Positions 15,485 through 24,255 are shown, counted from the first letter of the stretch. The stretch: DNA of 61,672 nt from Desulfobacterales bacterium HSG2 (GCA_030378035.1 JAUCGI010000006.1:1-61672), one strand, 5' to 3'. Notes: generated from the sequence alone by a model not told the origin. Numbers and translations are program-made.

Positions 15485-16441
15485 ATGGAAGAATATCTTA
15501 AAGCAGGAAGAGAGATTCTAAATCCGAACTGGCCTGATGCCACATGGAATGTATCCGGCCTGTTTATCCACGATGATCTGATATGTACGCTTTCATCAAA
15601 TGCTCTGTCTCAGTTTGACTGCCAGTTAATCGAATCTGTGCATGGCGCCCCCCTGGTTAAATGGAACAGCGGGAGGATACAGAAAACAACTTTGGACCCT
15701 GAGAATCTCTCCACCGCTTTTGTTAATACGCTACAGCAATACAAACAACTGGGGATCAGCGTCTTTTATACCTTCTCCAACAGCCTGATAGAAAAAGAGA
15801 CGCTGAACGATCCGAGCTGCAATTTTATGTTGGAGAGGCTGGCAGAAATTCACGGCGAGAAAGGCGGCGTGATCCTTTCGAGTGAAATACTCTCCGAATA
15901 TATACGAAACAAATATCCTCAGTTAAAACAGATATCCTCAATCGTCAAAACAACTATGGAGGATGGAAAGGGGAAACCGGAATATTACAAACAGCTTGAG
16001 GGAAAATATGACAGGGTTGTCATACATCCTGATGATAATTTCAACCCGGAATTACTGAGCCGGTTAGATACTCAGAAGGCGGAAATCCTCGTCAACGAGT
16101 CCTGTCTGATAAATTGTCCCACAAGAAAACAGCATTATACGCTCTATTCGGAATTCAGCAAACGCTTGAAAATTACTTCGGAAGAGTTGCGTGACTTTGA
16201 AGATAATGTCTGCAAATCTGTCCCGATGTATAAACAGGTTAATTGTTCCGAACCGAGGCGGCGAAATTGTAATCTGACTGTATCAGAACTGAAGAAGGTT
16301 TATGACATGGGATTCAGACATTTTAAGATACAGGGAAGAACAGACAGCAAAGCGGTATTCAAATATGATCTGACAAGATACATATTGGAACCGGAACATA
16401 TCGCGCCGTTACTGTTCAAGTCGGATTGGCCGACACTTTAA
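15485..16441 (+). CDS. U32-peptidase-like protein, function unknown
   Basis: A 318-aa soluble protein from ATG 15485 (GGGAGG upstream; in-frame codons before it are not needed). The motif VNESCLINCPTRKQHY near residues 207-222 and the later GFRHFKIQGR resemble the TIM-barrel core of peptidase U32 family proteins, where NE.C...C.xR..H precedes the barrel's end. The typical U32 PROSITE pattern is not complete, so I call it U32-like only. It carries several cysteines (CLINC, NVCKS, NCSEPRRRNC) that could bind an iron-sulfur cluster or zinc. It follows the dehydrogenase closely. Confidence 0.5.
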   Translation: MEEYLKAGREILNPNWPDATWNVSGLFIHDDLICTLSSNALSQFDCQLIESVHGAPLVKWNSGRIQKTTLDPENLSTAFVNTLQQYKQLGISVFYTFSNSLIEKETLNDPSCNFMLERLAEIHGEKGGVILSSEILSEYIRNKYPQLKQISSIVKTTMEDGKGKPEYYKQLEGKYDRVVIHPDDNFNPELLSRLDTQKAEILVNESCLINCPTRKQHYTLYSEFSKRLKITSEELRDFEDNVCKSVPMYKQVNCSEPRRRNCNLTVSELKKVYDMGFRHFKIQGRTDSKAVFKYDLTRYILEPEHIAPLLFKSDWPTL

Positions 16442-16476
16442 GTCTCTAATTTCATAACACCAAAAGGAGGTTAGCT

Positions 16477-17010
16477 ATGGCGGATAAGGATATGCTTTCA
16501 AAATTCAGCTTTTTTTCAGATGTGCCCCAGAATAAACTCTCGGCAATTGCCGAAAAATGTGATCTTCTGGAGTTCAAGGCAGACGACGTCGTCTTTAAGT
16601 CCGATGAGACGGCTGCGAATGTTTACGGGATCCTGGACGGAGAAGTGGAACTAGCCCTTGTGTTTAAGGACAAGGTGCTGAGGACGGATATTGAATACGA
16701 GGAATCTATCCGGGCTTGGTTTGAAACTATGGAAAAGCCCATCGTCATCGGCATGGTCGGACCCGGCGAAATTTTCGGATGGTCTTCCCTTGTGAATCCG
16801 GGACGCTGGACCGCGACAGCCCGATGCTCAGAGCCTGTCCGGGCCTTTTCCCTTCCGGCTGCCGATTTTAAAAGCATGATGGATCAGGATCCCTCACTCG
16901 GTTATCTTATCATGGGAAGACTGAGCGAGATTATCTCCCAACGTCTCCAAGACCGGACAAAAAACCTGATTGAAGCCTGGGGACAGGCATTCGATACGGG
17001 CAAAATTTAG
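16477..17010 (+). CDS. Cyclic-nucleotide-binding domain protein, no output domain
   Basis: A 177-aa protein made almost entirely of one CRP/FNR-type cyclic-nucleotide-binding fold. VYGILDGEVEL is the first beta-roll, GMVGPGEIFGWSSLVNPGRWTATARC is the phosphate-binding cassette region, and a C-helix ends at about 165. There is no helix-turn-helix domain, so it is not a CRP-type activator as it stands. The cassette keeps GE but has W-T-A-T-A-R where CRP has R-S-A. Start ATG has AAAGGAGG at ideal spacing. The gene stands between the U32-like gene and the DUF6765 gene. Ligand and partner are unknown. Confidence 0.82.
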   Translation: MADKDMLSKFSFFSDVPQNKLSAIAEKCDLLEFKADDVVFKSDETAANVYGILDGEVELALVFKDKVLRTDIEYEESIRAWFETMEKPIVIGMVGPGEIFGWSSLVNPGRWTATARCSEPVRAFSLPAADFKSMMDQDPSLGYLIMGRLSEIISQRLQDRTKNLIEAWGQAFDTGKI

Positions 17011-17022
17011 GTCATAACCGTT

Positions 17023-17050
17023 TCGTTCCCAAACCCCGGTTTGGGAACGT
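17023..17050. terminator. Strong GC-rich hairpin after the cNMP gene
   Basis: CGTTCCCAAACC pairs with GGTTTGGGAACG around a very short loop, followed by TATTTTCC. It lies between the cNMP-domain stop and the DUF6765 start, so it may terminate or attenuate transcription. The T run is weak. Confidence 0.5.
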
Positions 17051-17070
17051 ATTTTCCGATGAGGTTCTCT

Positions 17071-18108
17071 ATGCAGAAAGACTTTCATTACTGTTGCATT
17101 AGGTTTTTATCCTCAGCCGCCGGGTTTGAGGAAGAAGATGCTCAGGTGATTGCATACGCCTGTCAATATGTGGATGACGCCACAGAGAATAAGGGCATCA
17201 GGATCAGGAATCTGCCCGACGTAGCCCGAGATATGGTCACAGAGGGGAAGTTTGAGCCGATCTGTACGGCGCACAGAGGCATCCAATACCTGAGCGGATT
17301 GAGCAAAGATGTTCAGAGGAAGGTTTATATTCCGTTCCATTTTGTACCGGCTGAACCTTATGGCGGAGAAAAGTCATACGATTATCGCGTCCGCCCGAAC
17401 GCACCGTTTCCCAGGTCCCTTGTGAACAGTGCGGCCGAATTCTACAGAGAGGCCCGGAACGATGAGCAGAAACTCAGGGGACTGATCAAACTCGGCATTT
17501 CATTGCACGCCTACGGCGACTCATGGAGTCATAGACACTTTTCCGGCCGATGGAATGCGGGGGATAACGATATTGAGCGCATCCGGGTGTGGAACGGCGA
17601 CAAGTGGGAACCGGTCACCTGTTACAATATTCTCCCAGACATCGGACACGCCGAGGCCCTGGAACTGCCGGACCAGACGCACCTCACCTGGCAGTATGAG
17701 CACGACCGGAGCGGAAGAGTGATATATCGGCATAACACAGAAGAGAGCCTTCATGCGGCCGAGACGATTTACAATCTGCTGTGCAGCATTAACGGCTTAC
17801 GTCCCGATTGGAAATCGCTTATGCAGTCGGTCAGAGAATGCTTTGAATTGCCTACCGATTCATTGAAAAAGAAGTTTGACGGATGGAAGAGACATTTCCC
17901 GGAAGTCAATTTTTCATACAATCCTGAAGAATGGCGAACCGATGCTCTGACCGGAGAACGATATGACTGGGAGCATTTCATGACAGCGGAAGACTTCGGC
18001 GTTCTGGAATACGAAGCAACCGGAGACCTCAAATGGTTCTTTTTTCATGCAGAAGCGAAGAGACAACGGGAAACGGTAATACGACAGATACGTGAAGATC
18101 TGCTATGA
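17071..18108 (+). CDS. DUF6765 family protein
   Basis: A 345-aa protein matching the DUF6765 pattern: it starts MQKDFHYCCIRFLSSAAGF and carries AQVIAYACQYVDDATE, then FHFVPAEP, and HAYGDSWSHRHFSG near residues 155-168. The conserved His and Asp residues (HAYGDSWSH) recall the helical zinc-dependent phospholipase-C-like fold, but no activity is established for the family. The start is ATG 17071, with GAGG seven bases upstream. Upstream in-frame ATG 17059 and TTG 17041 lie in or near the 17023-17050 hairpin and are less likely. No signal peptide is visible. The following 600 bp are repeat elements. Confidence 0.72.
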   Translation: MQKDFHYCCIRFLSSAAGFEEEDAQVIAYACQYVDDATENKGIRIRNLPDVARDMVTEGKFEPICTAHRGIQYLSGLSKDVQRKVYIPFHFVPAEPYGGEKSYDYRVRPNAPFPRSLVNSAAEFYREARNDEQKLRGLIKLGISLHAYGDSWSHRHFSGRWNAGDNDIERIRVWNGDKWEPVTCYNILPDIGHAEALELPDQTHLTWQYEHDRSGRVIYRHNTEESLHAAETIYNLLCSINGLRPDWKSLMQSVRECFELPTDSLKKKFDGWKRHFPEVNFSYNPEEWRTDALTGERYDWEHFMTAEDFGVLEYEATGDLKWFFFHAEAKRQRETVIRQIREDLL

Positions 18109-18150
18109 AGAACAAAAACTACAAGGATTTCACATAAGAAAAGGATTTTC

Positions 18151-18353
18151 CTGATTATAACGGATTTAGAAGATCCCCGTGAACGTGAACGTGAACTTAA
18201 ACGTGAACTTATACCTGAAGTTGCCCGTAAATGAATGTTCAGGTTCAAGTTCAAGTTCAAGTTCAAGTTCAAGTTCAAGTTCACGTTCAAGTTCACGTTC
18301 AAGTTCAAGGGCACGGAATGTTCACAAGGATCCCCTAAATCCATTATAATCAG
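18151..18353. repeat. TIR element with GAACGTGAACTT hexamer arms
   Basis: Left end CTGATTATAACGGATTTAG and right end CTAAATCCATTATAATCAG. Inside the ends, (GTGAAC/TTAAAC) hexamers face (GTTCAA/GTTCAC) hexamers around the loop GCCCGTAAATGAATGTTCAG. A long hairpin of about 200 bp is predicted. Confidence 0.92.
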
Positions 18354-18410
18354 AGATTTTCTCCGGATCAGCGGGATGTCCGGGGAAGGCGTTATACAAT
18401 AAAAAAACTT

Positions 18411-18694
18411 CTGATTATAACGCTTTTAGGGGAGGCCGCTCTTTACCTGAGATCAGACTTGCACTTGCACTTGCACTTGCACTTGCACTTGCACTTGCAC
18501 TTAAACTTGCACCCGCACTTGCACTTGCACTTGCACTTAAACACCCGGAGCATGTTCAGGCCGGGGGCTGAGTCCGGGTGCAGGTACAGGTGCAATTAGC
18601 AAGTGCAAGTGCAAGTGCAAGTTTAAGTGCAAGTTTAAGTGCAAGTTTAAGTGCAAGTGCAAGTGCAAGGGGGCCTCCCTAAATCCGTTATAAT
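18411..18694. repeat. TIR element with CTTGCA hexamer arms and apical core
   Basis: Left end CTGATTATAACGCTTTTAGG and right end CCTAAATCCGTTATAATTA. The left arm is CTTGCA/CTTAAA hexamers and the right arm AAGTGC/AAGTTT hexamers. The apex has CCCGGAGCATGTTCAGGCCG, related to the cores at about 40800-40845 and 44865-44905. A diverged half-end (GGGGAAGGCGTTATA) just left, at about 18382-18396, suggests a third, decayed copy. Confidence 0.92.
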
Positions 18695-18721
18695 TAAAAA
18701 AACTTAACTAAGGAGAAGTCA

Positions 18722-19933
18722 GTGAATCAAGAACAAGTGGAAAAATCAAAGTCTTTACTGGGTGAAGATACGGTTAACATGCTGTCGCGGGTCCATGAGG
18801 ATGCCTTATGGTTACTGGAAAATACCGGCGTCGGCTGCAAGCATCCTGAGATTCTCCAGGCTTTTGAGAAATTTGAGGATGAAGGTCTGGCGATTATTTA
18901 TGAGAACCGGATATATATTACTGCCGACTTGGTTAATCATTGTCTCAAGACTGCTCCGGAGATAGCAGATTTTTTTGTGGCTCGGAACACCCTTTTTGTC
19001 GGCGATACAGCATCGCATGTTTATAATGATGTGGCCGGAAAAGGGGGCCTTTCCCCATCTGCCGGTCATCTGATTCGTATTGCCAAGACTGTCGAAAAAA
19101 GTTCGGTGGCAGCCGGTATGGGGGGCGGCATCAAACTCAGGGATGAAGTTTTCCAGATGAAACTGATCGCCGAGCATTGCAACAAGCCGCTCTACTTTAA
19201 GGCACTTTCGGATGCCGCTTATGAAAGGGCTAAAGAACTTTCTGAAAAAAGAAAGAACATTATGATCGTCTCCTCTCTGACATCCTCCTTGGAGGTGAAT
19301 GAGAACAACTCGGAGCATTTTGTCAAAATCGTTCAGGCCGGCCTGCCGGTCTTTGTTTCGGCGAATGCCTTAGCCGGCATCAGTGCGCCGTATTGTTATA
19401 GCGGCGTCCTGACCATGACCCATGCCGACGCTCTTTTCGGGATCTGCGCGGCTCAGTTGATCAATCCGGGTATCACCTGCATCCACGCGGGATATCCTAC
19501 CATTGCCGATTCCCGAATCGACTATAATCCCAATTACGGACTGATCAGCCACAACCTCGCAAATATTCTCATGGCTCATCTGAATCTTATGCTTGATATT
19601 CCCGCATGTCAGAGCGGAGGGGCCACCCAGGAAGCAGATATGACCGACCAGGCCCTTGCAGATACTCGAACAGGCTTGGCTATGTGCCTGAAATACGGGG
19701 TTCATACCATCCGTCATTCTCTCGGCTTTCTCCGAGACTTTAATGATTTTTCCTTTGCCAAACTGGAAGCCTCTCTCCGAATTGCAGAGGAAGTGACGCC
19801 GGCGGACGCCCCTGAGGTTGAGATGCCGGTTTATGATGAAAGAGGGATGGAATCGATCAAACGAATCGGTATGGGGACGTATAAGGATGATGACCTTACG
19901 ACGGTCAACATGGGAAAGGTGTTTGCCAGTTAA
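18722..19933 (+). CDS. MttB-family methyltransferase (non-pyrrolysine)
   Basis: A 403-aa member of the trimethylamine methyltransferase (MttB) superfamily, which moves a methyl group from a quaternary amine to a corrinoid protein. The N-terminus LLENTGVGCKHPEILQAF and the TIM-barrel segments (GGLSPSAG, AGMGGG, QSGGATQEADMTD) are typical. There is no in-frame TAG, so it is a non-pyrrolysine member like the glycine-betaine methyltransferases (MtgB-type). The substrate is not decided. The start is GTG 18722 with AAGGAG eight bases upstream. Sarcosine oxidase genes 9 kb upstream suggest use of betaine-derived methylamines. No corrinoid protein or reactivation gene is in the window. Confidence 0.85.
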   Translation: MNQEQVEKSKSLLGEDTVNMLSRVHEDALWLLENTGVGCKHPEILQAFEKFEDEGLAIIYENRIYITADLVNHCLKTAPEIADFFVARNTLFVGDTASHVYNDVAGKGGLSPSAGHLIRIAKTVEKSSVAAGMGGGIKLRDEVFQMKLIAEHCNKPLYFKALSDAAYERAKELSEKRKNIMIVSSLTSSLEVNENNSEHFVKIVQAGLPVFVSANALAGISAPYCYSGVLTMTHADALFGICAAQLINPGITCIHAGYPTIADSRIDYNPNYGLISHNLANILMAHLNLMLDIPACQSGGATQEADMTDQALADTRTGLAMCLKYGVHTIRHSLGFLRDFNDFSFAKLEASLRIAEEVTPADAPEVEMPVYDERGMESIKRIGMGTYKDDDLTTVNMGKVFAS

Positions 19934-19935
19934 AA

Positions 19936-20252
19936 GGTGAACTTATACTTATACTTGAACTTGAACTTAAACTTAAACGTGAATGTGAACGTAAACGTGA
20001 ACGTGAACTTAAACTTATCCTTATACTATACTATACTTAAACTCATACTTGTAAGTGAATGTTCAAGTTCAAGTTCACGTTTAAGTTTAAGTTCAAGTTC
20101 ACGTTTAAGTTCAAGTTCAAGTTCAAGTTCAAGTTCACGTTTAAGTTCAAGTTCAAGTTCACGTTTAAGTTCACGTTCACGTTCAAGTTCACGTTCAAGT
20201 TCACGTTTAAGTTCACGTTCACGTTCACGTTTAAGTTCATGTTTGCGGATAG
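19936..20252. repeat. Long inverted hexamer arms (AAGTTC/ACGTTC class)
   Basis: The left arm (19936-20050) is GAACTT/AAACTT/GAACGT hexamers, the apex AAGTGAATGTTC, and the right arm (20058-20240) a very regular run of AAGTTC, ACGTTT and ACGTTC. It fills the gap between the MttB-like and permease genes. The end GATAGAGCCTCCCAAAAAACT resembles a decayed right TIR (GCCTCCCCAAAA). Confidence 0.93.
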
Positions 20253-20298
20253 AGCCTCCCAAAAAACTTGGTTTTTGAACCCTGACTGATTTTCTGAC

Positions 20299-21099
20299 AT
20301 GACGAAACCGGCTTCCAACAAAACTCTCTTTTCTTACCTCGCTTTGATAGATATCATCAAATTCCTGTTGGTGACAGGAGCGATTATCTGGTTAATGACC
20401 CGCGGCGCTGAGAGGCTGGGCTATAACTGGCAATGGTACCGGGTCCCTCAGTATCTTTTCTCTTTTGAAGATGGAAACCTGACCTTCGGTCCGCTGATTC
20501 ACGGATTGGGAATCACTCTTCATATCACCGGAATAAGCCTGCTTCTGGCATTTGTTTTCGGGCTGATGACCGCATTTTTCCGACTCTCGGATTCTTTTCT
20601 GGCCAGGATCCTGGCCAGAGCCTACTTGGAAATTATTCGGAACACGCCGCTGCTGGTACAACTGTTTTTCATTTATTTTGTTTTATCCCCTGTGCTCGAT
20701 ATCAGCCGGTTTGCGTCGGCAGTTCTGGCCCTCAGTCTTTTTGAAGGTGCTTACGCCTCGGAGATATTCCGGGCAGGAATTGTCTCCGTTCACACAGGCC
20801 AGTGGGAGGCCGCTCAGAGTCTCGGGATGAACACTTTTCAGACGTATCGTCATATCATTCTTCCCCAGGCCATCCTGCGGATTCTGCCTCCACTGACCAG
20901 CCAGGCCATATCTCTGATCAAAGATTCCGCACTGGTAAGCACCATTGCCATATATGACCTGACCATGCAGGGGCAGGCGATTATTGCGGAGACGTATCTG
21001 ACCTTTGAACTCTGGTTTACTATCGCGGGTATCTATCTTTTTATTACTGCAAGCCTCTCTTTCGGGGTTCGCATCATGGAAAAGCGATTTAAAAACTGA
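20299..21099 (+). CDS. Polar amino-acid ABC transporter permease (HisM/GlnP type)
   Basis: A 266-aa inner-membrane permease subunit. It has about five or six hydrophobic segments, starting near residues 15-35 and 70-95. The EAA loop that docks the ATPase is QWEAAQSLGMNTFQTYRHIILPQA, close to family consensus, and the REI IRNTPLLVQLFF region (near 115) is diagnostic of the amino-acid (HAAT) branch. No ATPase or second permease is next to it. The nearest binding protein of the same branch is 20 kb away on the other strand (40891-41631). Amino acid specificity cannot be told. It is flanked by repeats on both sides and so is an isolated gene. Confidence 0.87.
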   Translation: MTKPASNKTLFSYLALIDIIKFLLVTGAIIWLMTRGAERLGYNWQWYRVPQYLFSFEDGNLTFGPLIHGLGITLHITGISLLLAFVFGLMTAFFRLSDSFLARILARAYLEIIRNTPLLVQLFFIYFVLSPVLDISRFASAVLALSLFEGAYASEIFRAGIVSVHTGQWEAAQSLGMNTFQTYRHIILPQAILRILPPLTSQAISLIKDSALVSTIAIYDLTMQGQAIIAETYLTFELWFTIAGIYLFITASLSFGVRIMEKRFKN

Positions 21100-21107
21100 T
21101 CCTTTTA

Positions 21108-21178
21108 ATTACCTTACCCCTTAACTCTTAAAACTTAACCCTTAAAACTTAACCCTTAACCCTTAACCCTTAACTTGC
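21108..21178. repeat. TTAACCC / TTAAAAC heptamer array
   Basis: Heptamers TTAACCC and TTAAAAC directly after the permease gene. It resembles eukaryotic telomere DNA only by chance. The same unit in inverted pairs is at 22787-22872. Confidence 0.9.
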
Positions 21179-21212
21179 CGTAAAACGATTTTGCAAAACC
21201 GTTCCGAACGGG

Positions 21213-21292
21213 AGGAGTGCTGAAATGAAATTTTAGCACTGTCCAACGGTCTTCTGAAAAAATGTGCCAGAATTTCATTTCGGCACTCCTTT
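21213..21292. repeat. Hairpin element AGGAGTGCTGAAATG
   Basis: AGGAGTGCTGAAATGAAATT at the left faces AATTTCATTTCGGCACTCCT at the right. The left half recurs at about 2715-2740 (GGGAGTGCTGAAATGAAATT), so this is another dispersed palindrome. Confidence 0.75.
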
Positions 21293-21359
21293 GGCGACTC
21301 CCCAAATCGGAAATACGCCCGTTCCGAACGACCTGCAAGTCGAAAAAAGTGCAAACCCA

Positions 21360-21440
21360 GCCATAAGTTTTCCAGGATTTTATGTCCCACACAAAGGCAC
21401 AAAGACAAGGCACAAAGGAGAGCACAAAAAAACTTATGGG
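21360..21440. repeat. CCATAAGTTTT inverted element with CACAAAG units
   Basis: Ends CCATAAGTTTT and AAAACTTATGG are inverted. Inside are CACAAAGGCACAAAG tandem units. It aligns with 4190-4276, and its CACAAAG part with 40483-40520 in inverse orientation. Confidence 0.7.
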
Positions 21441-21584
21441 TAATTAACGGATTTGGGAGCCCTGTGAACATGCCCTTAAACGTGAACCTGAACCTGAACA
21501 TTCATTTACGGGTAGCTTATAGGTTCACGTTCACGTTCAAGTTCAAGTTTAAGTTCACTGGGCTCCTAAATCCGTTATAATCAG
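21441..21584. repeat. TIR element with short GAACGT arms
   Basis: Left end TAATTAACGGATTTGGGAGC, right end GCTCCTAAATCCGTTATAAT-CAG. The arms AAACGTGAACCTGAAC and GTTCACGTTCAAG face each other around ATTCATTTACGGGTAGC. The following 21585-21813 holds an ATGAAGGATGCCG half-element (about 21602) but no gene. Confidence 0.85.
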
Positions 21585-21813
21585 CCACTTTTTTAGCTTC
21601 TATGAAGGATGCCGATGTTTCTTATATGAAATCCTTGTAGGTGATGCGGTTTTTACTTGAAAGAACAAAAAAAATGGTTATTATAATAATCGAGGCGGGA
21701 TCAGTGTTAAATGACAGGAAAAGCTTTTCTTAACACTTAACACCTAATCGCCTTACAAATCTGTAATGATAATTCTGTGCTGGTGTTCAATTCGACGGGA
21801 GCATAAAAAACAG

Positions 21814-22785
21814 ATGAAAGATAACAACGCTTCAGGATTCAAGTTCAAAGTTGACAAAGATGAAAGACCGGATTCGCTTTTTCAGACAAAAAAACGAGGG
21901 AAAACAGTGAAGGAGGACAGAGAGGAAATATTAAGTCGGCGGATCACACTGATCAGCCTTCTTATACTCTGCCTGATGGGGGTCATCGTTTTCGGTGCCT
22001 ATCTTCATATTGAAAAGAAGTTTGACAAAATACACAGCTCGGGATTCACAGAGATTCAAAGCCGTTCACTGGATTTGGAATCAAAGCTTTCCGCGTTTGC
22101 CGACCGATATGAAAAACTTGAGGCATCCTTAATAAAAAAGGCCTCGCGTACGGACGATATCCTTTCAAAGCTTGAAGGTGCAACCGCGTCTCTGGGGGAT
22201 CATCTGAAACGGTTGGAAAAAAGTCTGAATCGGATCAATGCATCCAAAGCGGACAAAAAGGAGTTGGCAAATGCAATCACCCGGGTTGACAAAACTCTGT
22301 CACCCATTCGCAAGGATCTGGCCGATCTGAAAGCTTCCAAAGATATCGGTCCTGAAATCGATGAAAAATTCACAGAAGAGCTGGCAAAGCTTTACGGGGA
22401 AGTGGATAACGCAAAAAAGGAATTCGATAAGTTACAAACCGACATTTCCGATCTGTCAATCAGTAAATTGCAAACCGACATTTCTGAACTGTCATCCGGC
22501 AAGGTCAGCAAAGAATCGCTTGATATTGCACTTGAAGAGCAGGAAAAGAATTATAAGGAGAACCTTATTTTAATCAATGAAAACCTCGGATATAAAGAAG
22601 ATAAAATAAAAGCCCTTCAAGAAAGATTGGAAAAAATTGAAAAGCGTTTAAACGTAAAAAAAAAAAAATACCATAAACCTGCTGGAACTGCGAATTCAAA
22701 ACCACCGGCAAAATCCGGAACCGTAGAAAAACCGGCAACTGAGGACCCGGAACCTGGGAAGATCGTAGAGCAGAATATTGAATGA
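21814..22785 (+). CDS. Single-pass membrane protein with long coiled coil
   Basis: A 323-aa protein from ATG 21814; the in-frame 16 codons upstream lack a ribosome-binding site. A cytosolic charged N-terminus (about 1-45) leads into one membrane helix (about 48-68, ITLISLLILCLMGVIVFGAY). A long coiled coil follows (about 70-275), with heptad spacing and a partly repeated KLQTDIS segment. It ends in a Lys/Pro-rich tail. The topology puts the coiled coil in the periplasm. No family can be named. It converges with kdsB; the gap is an inverted TTAACCC array. A role in cell-envelope organisation is only a guess. Confidence 0.7.
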   Translation: MKDNNASGFKFKVDKDERPDSLFQTKKRGKTVKEDREEILSRRITLISLLILCLMGVIVFGAYLHIEKKFDKIHSSGFTEIQSRSLDLESKLSAFADRYEKLEASLIKKASRTDDILSKLEGATASLGDHLKRLEKSLNRINASKADKKELANAITRVDKTLSPIRKDLADLKASKDIGPEIDEKFTEELAKLYGEVDNAKKEFDKLQTDISDLSISKLQTDISELSSGKVSKESLDIALEEQEKNYKENLILINENLGYKEDKIKALQERLEKIEKRLNVKKKKYHKPAGTANSKPPAKSGTVEKPATEDPEPGKIVEQNIE

Positions 22786-22786
22786 A

Positions 22787-22872
22787 GGGTTAAGGTTAAG
22801 GGTTAAGGGTTAAGGATTTCCCCGCTTAAAACTTAACCCTTAAAACTTAACCTTAACCCTTAACCCTTAAAA
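22787..22872. repeat. Inverted TTAAGGG/CCCTTAA heptamers between convergent genes
   Basis: GGGTTAA units face TTAACCC units around ATTTCCCCGC between two convergent genes. The right arm reaches into kdsB and encodes its final residues and stop. As a hairpin between convergent stops it could act as a two-way terminator. Confidence 0.88.
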
Positions 22873-23593
22873 CTTTTTCAATATCTTCCGGCAGATCGAC
22901 TTCGGGTGAATCATATTCGGTAACCACCACCCTGATTTTATGACCGTATTCAAGAGCTCGCAATTGTTCCAGTTTTTCAACAGACTCAAGCCTTCCCGAC
23001 GGAAGTTTCCTGAATGTTTCCAGAAATCGCCGGGTATAGGCATAAATCCCCAAATGCTTATAAATATCGGAACAGGCGGAATCGTCACGGCGGAAGGGTA
23101 TGGGAGATCTGGAAAAATAAAGCGCGTTCCCGCTGGCATCAAATACCACCTTCACATCTTTCGGGTTGGTGATTTCATCTTTGTTCACAATTTTAAAGGC
23201 AAGCGTGCTCATTTCAAATTCCGGATTCCGAGGCTCCGATTTCAATGGTTCAACCACTTCATCAAGACATCTGGGATCAATAAGCGGCTGGTCTCCTTGG
23301 ACATTTACAACAATATCATCCAGTTTAAGCCCCATTTTTTCGGCGGTTTCAGCAACTCTGTCCGTACCGGACCGGTTTTCCCCCAAAGTCATAACCACAT
23401 TCCCGCCGAAATCCCTGACAACATCAAAAATCCGCTGGTCATCCGTGGCAACAACAACCTTTGTCATACCCTCTGCCTGTTTTGCCCTTTCATAAACCAT
23501 CCGGATCATAGGCTTTCCCGCGATAAGGGCAAGGGGTTTTCCCTCAAACCGGGTTGAACCGTACCTTGAAGGTATAATTGCAACAATATCCAT
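22853..23593 (-). CDS. kdsB: 3-deoxy-manno-octulosonate cytidylyltransferase
   Basis: Activates KDO with CTP to CMP-KDO for lipopolysaccharide inner-core synthesis (CTP:KDO transferase, cytosol). The N-terminus IIPSRYGSTRFEGKPL is the nucleotide-binding signature. VVATDD, ENRSGTDRVAE and VVNVQGDQPLIDP are family hallmarks, and HLGIYAY plus the late LEQLRALE complete it. The start ATG 23593 matches the family N-terminus; 20 codons of open frame upstream are repeat-derived. The protein is 246 aa, normal for KdsB. Its last five residues (LRVKG) and TAA are encoded by the TTAAGGG array. It implies a Gram-negative outer membrane. No other LPS gene is adjacent. Confidence 0.96.
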   Translation of the reverse strand: MDIVAIIPSRYGSTRFEGKPLALIAGKPMIRMVYERAKQAEGMTKVVVATDDQRIFDVVRDFGGNVVMTLGENRSGTDRVAETAEKMGLKLDDIVVNVQGDQPLIDPRCLDEVVEPLKSEPRNPEFEMSTLAFKIVNKDEITNPKDVKVVFDASGNALYFSRSPIPFRRDDSACSDIYKHLGIYAYTRRFLETFRKLPSGRLESVEKLEQLRALEYGHKIRVVVTEYDSPEVDLPEDIEKVLRVKG

Positions 23594-23659
23594 AATTTTC
23601 TCTGCTCTCTGTCTGTTATCCGTGAATGTGCCCGTGAACATAAGCGTTCCCATGAACGC

Positions 23660-24020
23660 CCAAGCCGGACGGGATTTGCAATCCCGTCCGTAACATTTTT
23701 ACGGGCATGTTTACGCCCAAGCCGGTCCAAGCCGGACGGGATTTGCAATCCCGTCCGCAACATTTTTACGGGCATGTTTACGCCCAAGCCGGTCCAAGGC
23801 GACCAATCCAAGGCGGACGGATTTGCAATCCCGTCCGTAACATTTTGCCCAGGCCGGACCACCCAAGCCGGACGGGATTTGCAATCCCGTCCGTAACATT
23901 TTATTTTTCCAAGGCGACCAATCCAAGGCGGACGGATTTGCAATCCCGTCCGTAACATTTTGCCCAAGCCGGACCAACCAAGCCGGACGGGATTTGCAAT
24001 CCCGTCCGTAACATTTTTAT
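23660..24020. repeat. Array of GACGGGATTTGCAATCCCGTC palindromes
   Basis: Six or seven units: the palindrome GACGGGATTTGCAATCCC-GTC followed by CGTAACATTTT and a variable spacer made of CAAGCCGG/CCAAGGCGG pieces. This is the same family as 51-600 with different spacers. The stretch 24021-24290 is AT-rich without a gene. Confidence 0.93.
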
Positions 24021-24224
24021 CAAGCCGCATGGCTGCACAAAAGTGAGCAACGACATCAAAAGCCGGGCAAATGAAAAAAATATTCTGGCTGCCTCGGTTG
24101 TTTTGAAAACTTTATGATGATGGCAGGAGCCTGTATTTCAGGACTTCCTCCCCGGATTCATTACGTTTGAATAAAGTATTTGGATATTTTTATCAACTTT
24201 AAAACGATTTTTAGAAAATTTTTA

Positions 24225-24255
24225 TTGATCAACAAGATAGATTTGATGCTATAAT
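24225..24255 (+). promoter_or_regulatory. Candidate sigma-70 promoter upstream of the binding-protein gene
   Basis: TTGATC (24225) and TATAAT (24250) in an AT-rich stretch. The spacer is 19 bp, longer than ideal. It lies about 390 bp before the start at 24640, with a palindromic element between. Confidence 0.3.

Noticed and set aside
16477..17010. CRP/FNR transcription activator
   Set aside because: The protein ends after the C-helix and has no helix-turn-helix domain.
18722..19933. Pyrrolysine-containing trimethylamine methyltransferase (mttB)
   Set aside because: No in-frame TAG is present, and the gene is a continuous frame of the non-Pyl length class.
20026..20321. Frames coding NLNVNLN or SSSRLSS repeats
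   Set aside because: Pure translations of AAGTTC-type hexamers. No start signals, and both strands are open for the same reason.
21108..21178. Telomere-like TTAACCC repeat as a chromosome end
   Set aside because: The array is short, internal, and occurs elsewhere as inverted pairs between genes. Genes continue on both sides.
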